Assembly (NCBI RefSeq): GCF_016757755.1
Contig: NZ_CP068437.1
Location: 2,418,001-2,482,000, forward strand
DNA length: 64,000 nt
Direction: 5' to 3'
Origin: Shewanella sp. KX20019
GTDB taxonomy: Bacteria > Pseudomonadota > Gammaproteobacteria > Enterobacterales > Shewanellaceae
Shown: positions 55,636 through 64,000 of the stretch, piece by piece
How positions within the stretch are numbered: the stretch's first letter is position 1
How the letters are laid out: each line of letters begins with the position of its first letter
The notes under the pieces: model-generated
Database searches by the model: none
Told to the model about the DNA's origin: nothing
The model's input: the letters and a program-made list of their open reading frames with translations, nothing else
Made by a program: the position numbers and the translations under genes

Positions 55636-56535
55636 TTAGTCCTGGATTATCAATAGATGGCGAGCTGTCGCCGCCAAAGAGCGGTAAACTATGGTTGTTT
55701 GCTTGGCTTTAATGTTCCAATGTTGCCAATAGAGCGGAACTTGCATTCGTTTAGCGGGAAATACTTCAACAAGCTCGCCGCTGTCGAGCAAAGGCTTTGC
55801 TTGTAAATGAGCGACCAATCCATAGCCTAACCCCATCTTTATCGCCTCCAAGAAACTTTCTGAAGAGGGGATCTTATGTTCGCGACTACTCCCTTCATTA
55901 ATATCAAAATAGAAGTTAAGAAACTTATCATGCAGCTTATCTTTGGTCGAAAAGACAACCGCGGGGGCTTGCAGTATTGACTGCGGTTGCTCTATCAAAT
56001 CATTAAAGAAATGCTCTATAAAATCTGCTGTGGCGACACAAATGTATTCCATATTGCCTAAAAACTCACTACTGCAACCAGCCATAGGCGATTGGCTCGT
56101 GGTCACACAGCCTACTGCGTCACCACTTTTTAGTAGGTGATGGGTGTAAGCCTCATCATCGACGACTAACTCCAATAGCCAACTATGTCGCTTGAATACT
56201 TCGGTGAGCGCGGGTAAAAACCATGTGGCTAAACTATCAGCATTAACAGCGATACGAACGATGGTAGGCAAAGACGGGTCATCCACATCCATCTCACTGC
56301 GAAGCTCGCTTTCAAGTAACTGCACCTGAGCATAATGCCGGAGCAGTCTTTTGCCCATATCGGTGGCGTAAACTGGGGACGCTCGAACGACTAATGCTTG
56401 GCCTACTTTATCTTCTAGTTGTTTAATCCGCTGGGATACCGCGGATTGGCTAATAAATAGTAGTTTTGCCGCTTTATCGAAGCCACCTTGCGACACGACA
56501 ACCGACAGCGCTTTTAGATGGGCGTAATCAAACAT
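55636..56535 (-). CDS. argP: LysR-type regulator ArgP
   Basis: A 299-residue LysR-family activator. The N-terminal helix-turn-helix is GFDKAAKLLFISQSAVSQRIKQLE (residues 18-41), and the effector domain opens with VNADSLATWFLPAL as in ArgP. In E. coli ArgP senses arginine and lysine and activates the exporter argO. Here it is divergent from the argO gene, which supports the call. The 120 bases between them should hold the operator. Confidence 0.93.
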   Translation of the reverse strand: MFDYAHLKALSVVVSQGGFDKAAKLLFISQSAVSQRIKQLEDKVGQALVVRASPVYATDMGKRLLRHYAQVQLLESELRSEMDVDDPSLPTIVRIAVNADSLATWFLPALTEVFKRHSWLLELVVDDEAYTHHLLKSGDAVGCVTTSQSPMAGCSSEFLGNMEYICVATADFIEHFFNDLIEQPQSILQAPAVVFSTKDKLHDKFLNFYFDINEGSSREHKIPSSESFLEAIKMGLGYGLVAHLQAKPLLDSGELVEVFPAKRMQVPLYWQHWNIKAKQTTIVYRSLAATARHLLIIQD

Positions 56536-56655
56536 AGGCGATCCAAGATGGAGTATAAGTATTGCTAATGATACATAAAAAAAAGTAGTTGTACTTATCT
56601 TTGTGCGAAGAATATTCTGCGTTCCAACTCGTCATATTTTTCTCAAGGTAAACCC

Positions 56656-57267
56656 ATGCAAACAGCTTTCATTCAAGGAATGGCAATCGGTGGCAGTCTT
56701 ATTATGGCTGTCGGCGCACAGAATGCTTTTGTGTTAAAGCAAGGACTGAGACAAGCTCATTCACTGCCTATAGCTGCATTGTGCTCATTGATCGATGCGA
56801 TAATGATTACTGCAGGAGTGGCAGGGTTGGGGCATCTCATTCTGGCTTTCCCACTCATCAAAGATATCGCCAGTTTTGGTGGAGCCATATTCCTATTCAT
56901 TTATGGCTATGGGGCATTAAAATCGTCTTTTTCTGAGCAAAAGATGGAAGATGAGCAAGATTTAGCTACAGATAGTCTTAAAAAAGCTGTTATTACGACA
57001 CTAGCAATCAGCTTTCTGAATCCTCACCTGTATCTTGATACTGTCGTGTTACTTGGTAGCATTAGTGTGCAGTTTGAAGGTACGGCGAAGCAGTGGTTTG
57101 GTGCCGGAGCTGTGTTAGCGTCATTTGTATGGTTCTTTAGCTTGAGTATTGGTGCAAGATACTTAAGCCCTGTATTTCAAAAACCTAAGGCTTGGTGTTA
57201 TCTCGATAGATTCATCTGTTTAACGATGTGGTCTATCGCTCTGGCTTTGCTCTACCCGTATTTTTAG
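56656..57267 (+). CDS. argO: Arginine exporter ArgO (LysE family)
   Basis: A 203-residue LysE/ArgO-family exporter with five or six membrane helices. The signature GAQNAFVLKQGLR is at residues 20-32 and FLNPHLYLDT in the middle, both typical of the family. Exports arginine or lysine. Divergent from argP, its likely activator. Confidence 0.93.
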   Translation: MQTAFIQGMAIGGSLIMAVGAQNAFVLKQGLRQAHSLPIAALCSLIDAIMITAGVAGLGHLILAFPLIKDIASFGGAIFLFIYGYGALKSSFSEQKMEDEQDLATDSLKKAVITTLAISFLNPHLYLDTVVLLGSISVQFEGTAKQWFGAGAVLASFVWFFSLSIGARYLSPVFQKPKAWCYLDRFICLTMWSIALALLYPYF

Positions 57268-57276
57268 GGCGTAAAA

Positions 57277-57310
57277 AGTAAAATAGGAGCCACATGGCTC
57301 CTATTTTACT
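57277..57310. terminator. Bidirectional terminator between argO and bcp
   Basis: Perfect 15-bp stem AGTAAAATAGGAGCC / GGCTCCTATTTTACT with a four-base loop. It lies between two convergent genes. Confidence 0.88.
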
Positions 57311-57322
57311 GCTTTCGCACAT

Positions 57323-57790
57323 TTATTCTGCTAAATGTGCAAGCACCACCTCATGGTGGTTTTTAGTTTTAAATTTATTGAACACATGAGCTATATTGCC
57401 ATCTTGTCCAACGAGGAAACTTAAACGGTGGATCCCGTCATATATTTTCCCCATAAATTTTTTCTCGCCCCAAACGCCGAAAGCATCAGCAATGGCGTGG
57501 TCTTCATCACTTAAAAGCGAGAAGTTAAGTGATTGCTTGTCTGCAAATTTAGCAAGCTTTGCGACAGGATCTGGACTGAGGCCTAATACAGTGACAGATA
57601 AGTCATTGAGCTGTGGTTGGCTATCTCGTAGGCCACAGGCTTGCACTGTACAGCCAGGTGTAGAGGCCCTTGGGTAAAAGTAGACTAACACTGGGCCGGA
57701 TTTCAACGCATCGCTTAAACTAACCGTTTCGTTATTTTGATTCTGTAAGGTAAACAGGGGCGCTTTATCACCTGCACTTAACGTATTCAT
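57323..57790 (-). CDS. bcp: Thioredoxin-dependent peroxiredoxin Bcp
   Basis: A 155-residue peroxiredoxin of the Bcp/PrxQ class. The peroxidatic Cys is in ASTPGCTVQACGLRD, and the second Cys five residues on acts as resolving Cys. Reduces hydroperoxides with electrons from thioredoxin. AAAGGAAA precedes the start. It lies 24 bases after gcvR, in the order found in E. coli. Confidence 0.94.
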   Translation of the reverse strand: MNTLSAGDKAPLFTLQNQNNETVSLSDALKSGPVLVYFYPRASTPGCTVQACGLRDSQPQLNDLSVTVLGLSPDPVAKLAKFADKQSLNFSLLSDEDHAIADAFGVWGEKKFMGKIYDGIHRLSFLVGQDGNIAHVFNKFKTKNHHEVVLAHLAE

Positions 57791-57814
57791 ATATTTTCCT
57801 TTTTAACTTCTGAG

Positions 57815-58351
57815 CTAGCTATCAATGCCCTGCATATGTTCTAAGGTACACTCTAATGACAGCTCTTTAGCAAGTTGATGAATGCTGACCTCTAGTTTCT
57901 CAAGATCCACTTTCTCCGGAACATTAATGGTAAGTGAAATATTTTGAGATGGCTTACCATCATTGTCTTCTTCAGCATGGGACTTTACGGCGCCTAGATC
58001 TAAAGAACGATCAGCCAAAAATTGAGTTATCTTTTTCATCGTGCCACGTTGATCATGGCCATTAAAGTTGACTTCTAAGCGGGAAATATAGTTTTGTGTA
58101 GTATGTTTTGATGTGCGCTTCATTACGGTCATCAGTTCGAGCTCAACACTTAAACTTGGCAGGGTGGATTCCATCTTCGTGATAGAAGACCATGAACCTG
58201 ACAACATCATAATTAAGGTAAACTCATTACCAAAAAGTGCCATTCGACTGTCGACAATATCACAGTCACACTCACTTGCGAGTCGAGCAAATTTACTCAC
58301 AATACCTGGACGGTCGGCCCCCATTGCAGTAACGACCAAGTGATTGGACAT
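57815..58351 (-). CDS. gcvR: Glycine cleavage regulator GcvR
   Basis: A 178-residue protein of two ACT domains (about residues 3-80 and 92-170). It matches GcvR, which binds GcvA and represses the glycine cleavage operon when glycine is low. The N-terminal LVVTAMGADRPGIVSKFA is characteristic. It is divergent from dapA and upstream of bcp, the conserved gammaproteobacterial order. Confidence 0.92.
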   Translation of the reverse strand: MSNHLVVTAMGADRPGIVSKFARLASECDCDIVDSRMALFGNEFTLIMMLSGSWSSITKMESTLPSLSVELELMTVMKRTSKHTTQNYISRLEVNFNGHDQRGTMKKITQFLADRSLDLGAVKSHAEEDNDGKPSQNISLTINVPEKVDLEKLEVSIHQLAKELSLECTLEHMQGIDS

Positions 58352-58590
58352 TCAGTACCCCATTTATTGTATTAGTTAGACCAAAAAAACAGCATTTTTA
58401 GAGTGTGTTTTTTGTGTGGTCAACAATGCTACCACAAGTTAGTTAATTTGCGATCTTTGTCATTGTTGATAGCTAACATATTTAATATGTTTCAAGTTGA
58501 TAATGAATCTGGCATCAGTTGCGCAGTAGTGCTTGTTTTTAACTGATTCCATCAGTACCATAGCCAGTCCTGAACCCTTGGGGAATACAC

Positions 58591-59472
58591 ATGATAAACG
58601 GAAGCATCGTAGCCTTAATCACACCAATGAATAGTGATGGCACAGTAGATAATGAAAGTCTTGAAAATTTAGTTGAGTACCATATTGCCCAAGGTACTGA
58701 TGCAATTGTTGCTGTTGGCACTACAGGTGAGTCGGCCACTCTGCCAGCAAACGAGCATATTAAAGTCGTTGAACAAACCGTTAAGTTTGCAGCGGGGCGT
58801 CTTCCTATTATTGGTGGTAATGGCGCAAATGCTACCGCTGAAGCAATAGAGTTGACGAAAGGACTGTCAAAAGTTGGCGTTGCTGCCATGCTAGGCGTGA
58901 CTCCTTATTACAATAAACCGTCGCCAAAGGGACTGATTGCGCATTATAAAGCGGTTGCACAAAGTACTGATATTCCACAGATTCTTTATAACGTTCCAGG
59001 GCGTACAGCCGTAGATATGCTGCCTGAGACTGTTGCTGAGCTATCGAACGTTAGCAACATCATTGGCGTTAAAGAGGCTACTGGCGATTTAACGCGGGTG
59101 AGCCGCTTACGTCAATTATGTGGCGATGATTTTCTGCTTTATAGCGGTGACGATGCGACTGCGAGAGAGTTTTTATCTTTAGGTGGTCATGGTGTTATAT
59201 CCGTTGCAAATAATATCGTCCCTAAAGCGTTCAAAGCGATGTGTGACGCTGCATTAGCAGGTAACACAGCAGAGGCTATTGCAGCCGAAAAATCCATTGA
59301 AAGTTTGTTCAGTGCACTGTTTTGCGAAGCCAATCCTATCCCTGTAAAATGGGCTGCTCATAGAATGGGACTTATCAGCAAAGGTGAAATTCGTTTACCT
59401 TTAACTGAACTTTCTACCGAGTTTCATGGTCTGTTGCTAGAAGCAATGAAAAATGCCCGAATTGAGGTTTAA
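58591..59472 (+). CDS. dapA: 4-Hydroxy-tetrahydrodipicolinate synthase DapA
   Basis: A 293-residue enzyme of the lysine and diaminopimelate pathway; it condenses pyruvate with aspartate semialdehyde. The Schiff-base Lys is in GVKEATGDL near residue 161, the catalytic Tyr in YNVPGRT, and the motif GTTGESATL near 43-51. Normal length. GGGGA lies eight bases before the ATG. It is followed after six bases by bamC, as in E. coli. Confidence 0.97.
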   Translation: MINGSIVALITPMNSDGTVDNESLENLVEYHIAQGTDAIVAVGTTGESATLPANEHIKVVEQTVKFAAGRLPIIGGNGANATAEAIELTKGLSKVGVAAMLGVTPYYNKPSPKGLIAHYKAVAQSTDIPQILYNVPGRTAVDMLPETVAELSNVSNIIGVKEATGDLTRVSRLRQLCGDDFLLYSGDDATAREFLSLGGHGVISVANNIVPKAFKAMCDAALAGNTAEAIAAEKSIESLFSALFCEANPIPVKWAAHRMGLISKGEIRLPLTELSTEFHGLLLEAMKNARIEV

Positions 59473-59478
59473 TAATAA

Positions 59479-60579
59479 ATGCTAAAGCAAGTATCACCAT
59501 TACTACTGATTGCAGCTGTTACAGCGTGCAGTACACCGATTGACAGAAGGCAAGCAAATGACGTGGATCAACAATATAGCGATCTCGTGTCTGCGCCTCC
59601 GTTAGTTATTCCTGAAGGCCTAACTCAACCAACCTACAGCAAGGAATATGATATTCCCAAATTGGGTTCTAAAGTTGATGCCACATTAGTGGGCAGCACA
59701 TTAGACATTCGTCCTCCGCTACAGGTTCTACCTATGGCAGCGGGTACGCGTGTAGAAGAGGGCGACGACAATATCAAGATTATGGTTGAGTCGATAGACA
59801 ATGACTCCGACCTAAAGCAAGAAATTTTTGATGTCCTAAAAGAGTATTTTGCCAGTAAGTCTATTCAAATCCTTGTGGAAGACTACGAAGCAGGTACGTT
59901 TGAAACTGATTGGATCGAAAGCTCAGAAGTGGTTGAATCAAGCTTGTGGGGTAGTGATAAAGTTTATGTGTTACGTCAACGCTACCTGTACGATGTAGGT
60001 ATTCGACCACATGGCCGCAGCGGTTATGTGACTATCGATCTTATCGAACATGAAGAATCATATGACGGTGAGCAGCAGCAAATTATGCTCAGTGGCGAAG
60101 ATAAGCGCCGTTATACCATAGATATTCTTAATGACTCAATAAGCTATATGAGTATTAAACGTTCTCAAGCAATGAAAGCTAAACGTCTTAAACAGAGCTT
60201 AGGTATTGACGTTGTTCTTATAGCTGAGCAAGACGAACAAGCATATTGGCTTGCAGATGCTGAGTTTAAGCGTACATGGGATCGTTTACGTATAGTGTTA
60301 CCAGAAATGGGCTTTGAAATTGTTGATATGGATAGCAACAAAGGGCTGTTATATATCAATGTCGCTGATGATTCAGGTTTTTGGAGTTCATTATGGGGTG
60401 AGAAGAAGCTGACACTAGATGAAGGCTCTTACCGTATCGAACTTAAAGACGACACTGAAGATAATAAAACACAGATCCATCTTTTAGGCGCAGACAATGA
60501 GCCATTAGATAGCGAAGTTGTTATTGCCGTTTACGAAGGTTTCTCTGGGTTAATGGAAGAAGATCGTAAAGTGCGCTAA
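59479..60579 (+). CDS. bamC: Outer-membrane assembly lipoprotein BamC
   Basis: A 366-residue lipoprotein; signal peptide and lipobox VTACST with Cys at residue 17. An unstructured N-terminal stretch is followed by two helix-grip domains (about 105-225 and 240-360). BamC is part of the beta-barrel assembly machine and binds BamD. It starts six bases after dapA, so it shares its message. A terminator follows. Confidence 0.92.
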   Translation: MLKQVSPLLLIAAVTACSTPIDRRQANDVDQQYSDLVSAPPLVIPEGLTQPTYSKEYDIPKLGSKVDATLVGSTLDIRPPLQVLPMAAGTRVEEGDDNIKIMVESIDNDSDLKQEIFDVLKEYFASKSIQILVEDYEAGTFETDWIESSEVVESSLWGSDKVYVLRQRYLYDVGIRPHGRSGYVTIDLIEHEESYDGEQQQIMLSGEDKRRYTIDILNDSISYMSIKRSQAMKAKRLKQSLGIDVVLIAEQDEQAYWLADAEFKRTWDRLRIVLPEMGFEIVDMDSNKGLLYINVADDSGFWSSLWGEKKLTLDEGSYRIELKDDTEDNKTQIHLLGADNEPLDSEVVIAVYEGFSGLMEEDRKVR

Positions 60580-60594
60580 CACGCTAGAGTGTAT

Positions 60595-60622
60595 AAAAAA
60601 GGAGCCCTAGGCTCCTTTTTTT
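60595..60622 (+). terminator. Terminator after bamC
   Basis: Stem AAAAAAGGAGCC / GGCTCCTTTTTT with loop CTA, and a T tract of seven. Confidence 0.92.
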
Positions 60623-60907
60623 GTGTCCAGAATAAACGGGGTTGCTCTTTATCTCATATCCGCCAAATTATACTCGTGGTTTTTATTAACGGTATATCCT
60701 GCCTACTAGAGAAAAATAGAGACTAACGGTTGTAGTAGAGGCCTTTCCCACATAAATGACCGAATAATAGAAAATCTAGGGATTACACGCTACTAGCGTA
60801 AGTGTGACCAGAATGTGTTATTTGTAAGAAAAAGTAAAACGTATTGATGCGTGGTCACAGCTAGGTAAACTACCCCTAATTGAATAAAGCAGTATGTTAG
60901 GAAATTC
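60623..60907. other. Intergenic region before the RND operon
   Basis: About 285 bases with no gene. The promoter of the efflux operon should be here; I see no clear operator for a TetR or LysR regulator, and no regulator gene is adjacent within the window. Confidence 0.4.
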
Positions 60908-61993
60908 ATGAAAAAAATAACAATAATTGTACTGATTGCACTAGCTGCAGGTTTTGGGTATCAACATTATCAGCAAGATAAAATGGTTCAGGTTAAAAAA
61001 GCGCGGCCTACACCGAATGTTGTCGTTGCTAAAGCATCGATGCAGCCCATTCGTGATGAGGTTGAGGCACTAGGCACCAGTAAAGCCAACGAATCTATTA
61101 CGGTAACACCTAAAGTGACAGAGGTAGTGACTAAGGTTAACTTTGAAGATGGAGATCTAGTTGAGAAAGGTCGCCTAATTGTACAGTTACAAGATAGTGA
61201 GCAACGAGCGCGAGTGACGGTCGCAAAAGTTAAAGTCCAAGATCATCAGCGTGAATTGGACCGAATTAGCTCGCTGGTTACCAGCCAAACGATTGCTGAG
61301 CTTGAGCGTGATAGGCTACAAACACTCATCGACACCGCCAAAGCAGAACTAGCGCAGTCGCTATCAGCATTAGCCGACCGCCGTATCACTGCACCTTTTT
61401 CGGGAGCGCTTGGCTTACGTCAAGTGAGTGTCGGGGCATTAGTCTCTCCTGGTAACCCTATTACGACATTAGATGATATTTCCGTTATTAAGTTGGACTT
61501 TTCTGTTCCTGAACGTTTTTTGCAATCTTTAGCGATTGGCAAAGTCGTTGAAGCTACTGCAGTTGCGTTTGACGGCGAGATGTTTATTGGTGAAGTGATC
61601 TCTATTGATAGTCGCATTAACCCAAAGACACGTACTGTCATAGTGCGTGCAGAGATCCCAAATCCTAAGCATCGGCTGCTACCGGGCATGCTGATGAAAG
61701 TAAAATTGATTAAGCAAAGCAGGGAAGCATTAATACTGCCCGAATCAGCGATTATACCTATTCAAGATAGGCACTATGTTTACTTAGTAAATGAAGAGGG
61801 CGTGGTAGAGCAAAAACAGGTGTCTCTTGGCTTACGAAAACGTGGTTGGGTTGAAATACTGGATGGTGTTGCCTTAGATCAGCAAGTCGTGATCCGCGGT
61901 ATTTTGAAAGTTCGCCCAGGTGACGCCGTTAAAATAACCTTCAGCGAAAACTTTAGCTTTCGACAGCAAGCTAGTGTGGAGCCAGTGGCATGA
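60908..61993 (+). CDS. RND efflux periplasmic adaptor (membrane fusion protein)
   Basis: A 361-residue adaptor. An uncleaved N-terminal membrane anchor or signal lies at residues 3-20. Then follow a split lipoyl/barrel-sandwich domain (about 65-165, with VTKVNFEDGDLVEKGRLI), a short coiled hairpin, and beta-barrel and membrane-proximal domains. It links an RND pump to an outer-membrane channel. Its stop overlaps the pump start (ATGA). Confidence 0.93.
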   Translation: MKKITIIVLIALAAGFGYQHYQQDKMVQVKKARPTPNVVVAKASMQPIRDEVEALGTSKANESITVTPKVTEVVTKVNFEDGDLVEKGRLIVQLQDSEQRARVTVAKVKVQDHQRELDRISSLVTSQTIAELERDRLQTLIDTAKAELAQSLSALADRRITAPFSGALGLRQVSVGALVSPGNPITTLDDISVIKLDFSVPERFLQSLAIGKVVEATAVAFDGEMFIGEVISIDSRINPKTRTVIVRAEIPNPKHRLLPGMLMKVKLIKQSREALILPESAIIPIQDRHYVYLVNEEGVVEQKQVSLGLRKRGWVEILDGVALDQQVVIRGILKVRPGDAVKITFSENFSFRQQASVEPVA

Positions 61994-64000
61994 TCTTAAC
62001 TGACATTTCGGTTAAGCGGCCGGTCTTCGCTTCGGTTATCAGTATTCTGTTAATCATCTTCGGTTTAGTGGCATTTGAAAAGCTGCCACTACGAGAATAC
62101 CCCAACATCGATCCTCCCGTTGTTTCTATTCAGACTAACTACCGCGGCGCGAGTGCTGCGGTTGTTGAAAGCCGAATTACTCAGCTTATTGAAGATAGAA
62201 TTAGTGGTGTTGAAGGGATTAAACACATTAGTTCATCAAGCAGTGACGGTCGCTCTCGTGTCACCTTAGAGTTTGATGTTGGTAGAGACATTGAAGCTGC
62301 TGCAAATGATGTTAGAGACCGAGTCTCGGGGCTGTTAAATAACCTTCCTGAAGAAGCAGAACCGCCAGAAGTACAAAAAGCCAATGGTGGTGATGAAGTT
62401 ATTATGTGGCTCAATTTGGTCTCAGATCAAATGAATACATTGCAACTCACCGATTATGCCAGACGTTACCTAGTCGACCGTTTTTCTGTCATTGATGGCG
62501 TGGCCAATATGCGTTTAGGCGGTGGTAAAGTCTATGCAATGCGAGTCTGGATCGATAGACAAGCGTTAGCCGCAAGAAACTTAACCGTTGCAGATATTGA
62601 ATCAGCATTGAGATCGGAAAACGTTGAATTACCTGCTGGTAGCGTAGAGTCAAAAGAGCGTCATTTTACAGTAAGGCTAGAAAGAAGTTATCGAACCTCT
62701 GATGACTTTGCTAATTTGGTACTTGCCGAGGGTGATGACGGTTACTTGATCAAGCTAGGTGATGTGGCAAAGGTCGAGATCGGTTCTGAAGAGGAGCGTA
62801 TTACCTTCAGAGGCAACCGTGAAGCGATGATTGGTCTTGGCGTGTCTAAGCAATCGACTGCCAACACCTTAGATGTTGCACGGGCAGCTAATGCGTTAGT
62901 TGATCAAATTAACCCGACGTTACCCGCTGGCATGGAGATAAAACGCTCCTATGACAGTTCGGTATTTATCGAAGCATCAGTAAAAGAGGTTTACCAAACA
63001 CTGTTTATCGCTATGACGTTGGTTATTGCGGTGATCTACCTGTTCTTAGGCAGTGTTCGTGCCATGCTCATTCCAGCCCTAACGGTACCCGTGTCGTTAA
63101 TGGCGACATTTATTGTGCTGTATGCATTGGGCTACACCATTAACTTGCTTACTCTATTGGCGATGATCCTCGCGATCGGCATGGTGGTTGATGACGCGAT
63201 TGTGGTACTTGAAAATATCCATAGGCGAATAGAAGAGGGTGATACACCGCTTAAAGCGGCATATCTGGGCGCTCGTGAAGTGGCATTTGCGGTTGTAGCC
63301 ACGACTTTAGTATTGGTGGCGGTGTTTATGCCCATTACCTTCCTAGAAGGCGATTTGGGTAAGCTATTTAAAGAGTTTGCAGTTGCCATGAGTGCCGCTG
63401 TCATTTTCTCTAGCATAGTGGCGCTGACGTTAAGTCCAATGATGTGCTCTAAAGTGCTCAAGCCTGCAGGTCAATCATCTTGGTTGGTAAGGCAAATAGA
63501 TAATGGCATGAACAAGCTATCGGCGGGGTATCGAGCGTGGCTTAGAAAGGCGATGTTGCATCCGTTTATCGTGTCGTCCTTTATTCTGGTTGCCTTAGTG
63601 AGTAGTGCTTACCTTGCAACTGAAGTTCCGCAAGAGTTTGCACCTAGAGAGGATCGAGGATCGATGTTCCTTATCGTCAATGGGCCTCAGGGGGCGAGCT
63701 TTGAATACATTGAATCTTATATGGATGAGATTGAAAACCGCTTGATGCCACTGGTCGACTCCGGTGAGATAAAGCGGTTATTGATCAGAGCGCCTCGTGG
63801 CTTTGGCCGTAGCGCTAACTTTTCTAACGGTATGGCGATCATCGTTTTAGAAGATTGGGCCGTAAGACGCAGCGCCTTCGATATTATCGGTGACATTCGC
63901 GGACGTTTATCTGACTTAGCAGGCGTGCGGGCCTTCCCTGTAATGCGCCAAGCATTTGGCCGCGGTGTGGGTAAACCGGTACAGTTTGTGCTGGGCGGGC
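61990..64000 (+). CDS. RND efflux permease (HAE1 family), 3' partial
   Basis: The first 670 residues of an inner-membrane resistance-nodulation-division pump; it runs off the window end. It starts MILTDISVKRPVFASVI as in HAE1 pumps. The proton-relay Asp pair is in GMVVDDAIVVLENIHRR near residue 400, and the porter subdomains lie on either side. The first membrane block (about 335-470) and the second periplasmic loop are visible. The substrate cannot be told from sequence. Translation is coupled to the adaptor. Confidence 0.95.
   Translation, partial: MILTDISVKRPVFASVISILLIIFGLVAFEKLPLREYPNIDPPVVSIQTNYRGASAAVVESRITQLIEDRISGVEGIKHISSSSSDGRSRVTLEFDVGRDIEAAANDVRDRVSGLLNNLPEEAEPPEVQKANGGDEVIMWLNLVSDQMNTLQLTDYARRYLVDRFSVIDGVANMRLGGGKVYAMRVWIDRQALAARNLTVADIESALRSENVELPAGSVESKERHFTVRLERSYRTSDDFANLVLAEGDDGYLIKLGDVAKVEIGSEEERITFRGNREAMIGLGVSKQSTANTLDVARAANALVDQINPTLPAGMEIKRSYDSSVFIEASVKEVYQTLFIAMTLVIAVIYLFLGSVRAMLIPALTVPVSLMATFIVLYALGYTINLLTLLAMILAIGMVVDDAIVVLENIHRRIEEGDTPLKAAYLGAREVAFAVVATTLVLVAVFMPITFLEGDLGKLFKEFAVAMSAAVIFSSIVALTLSPMMCSKVLKPAGQSSWLVRQIDNGMNKLSAGYRAWLRKAMLHPFIVSSFILVALVSSAYLATEVPQEFAPREDRGSMFLIVNGPQGASFEYIESYMDEIENRLMPLVDSGEIKRLLIRAPRGFGRSANFSNGMAIIVLEDWAVRRSAFDIIGDIRGRLSDLAGVRAFPVMRQAFGRGVGKPVQFVLGG

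Noticed and set aside
1..64000. tRNA or rRNA genes
   Set aside because: No cloverleaf-type GGTTCGAATCC text or rRNA-like blocks were found while reading both strands.

Overview
The window looks like chromosome of a marine gammaproteobacterium, most probably Shewanella. The gene repertoire (napDABC, recCBD, msrPQ, sodB-grxD, uraA, DUF2066-hda, argP/argO, bcp-gcvR, dapA-bamC) and the protein sequences fit that genus; the species cannot be named from sequence alone. Coding density is high and most of the window is housekeeping DNA. The exception is one accessory island at about 35.6-44.8 kb.

Layout. 1-5.4 kb: end of an outer-membrane barrel gene, a CBS-domain protein and the helicase hrpA. 5.4-10.4 kb: a long leader with an FNR-like site, then napD-napA-napB-napC and a 42-residue membrane protein, closed by a strong terminator (periplasmic nitrate reduction). 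10.5-25.1 kb, minus strand: a D-Ala-D-Ala ligase, recC-recB-recD, and a moxR/DUF58/transglutaminase operon. 25.3-29.8 kb, minus strand: EAL protein, slt, rmuC. 30.0-35.5 kb: msrPQ, a small coiled protein, an RraA-like protein, an AsmA-family protein and a BsuPI-type lipoprotein. 44.9-64 kb: sodB, grxD, uraA, DUF2066, hda, a metalloprotease-like lipoprotein, arsC, bepA, a TusA-like protein, an AI-2E family transporter, argP/argO, bcp, gcvR, dapA, bamC and the start of an RND efflux operon.

The accessory island. 35.7-36.7 kb holds two diverged tandem copies of a roughly 0.5 kb non-coding repeat. From 37.1 to 42.9 kb there is an integron gene-cassette array: seven attC sites (TAACAA...GCGTTA type), each after a small orphan gene read on the plus strand. 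No integron integrase gene is visible in the 64 kb, so locally this is a cluster of attC sites lacking an integrase. Two 1574-bp IS110-family elements of the IS1111 type are each inserted at the same point of an attC core (GTT|AT and GTCT|AT after the IS is removed). They have the subterminal 12-bp inverted repeats, with 7 and 3 outer bases, of the attC-targeting IS1111 group. A third, truncated IS110-type transposase lies inside the last attC.

Most interesting point. The non-coding end downstream of each transposase carries, on the transposase strand, the ten bases GGGCGTTAGG, which is the 3' end of an attC site. This sits next to a hairpin and inside a longer-range stem. The only three differences between the two copies in about 310 non-coding bases fall in that hairpin: two preserve base pairing and one is in the loop. 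The neighbouring transposase codons differ much more. This is what a target-guiding RNA (bridge RNA or seekRNA) directing the element to attC sites would look like.
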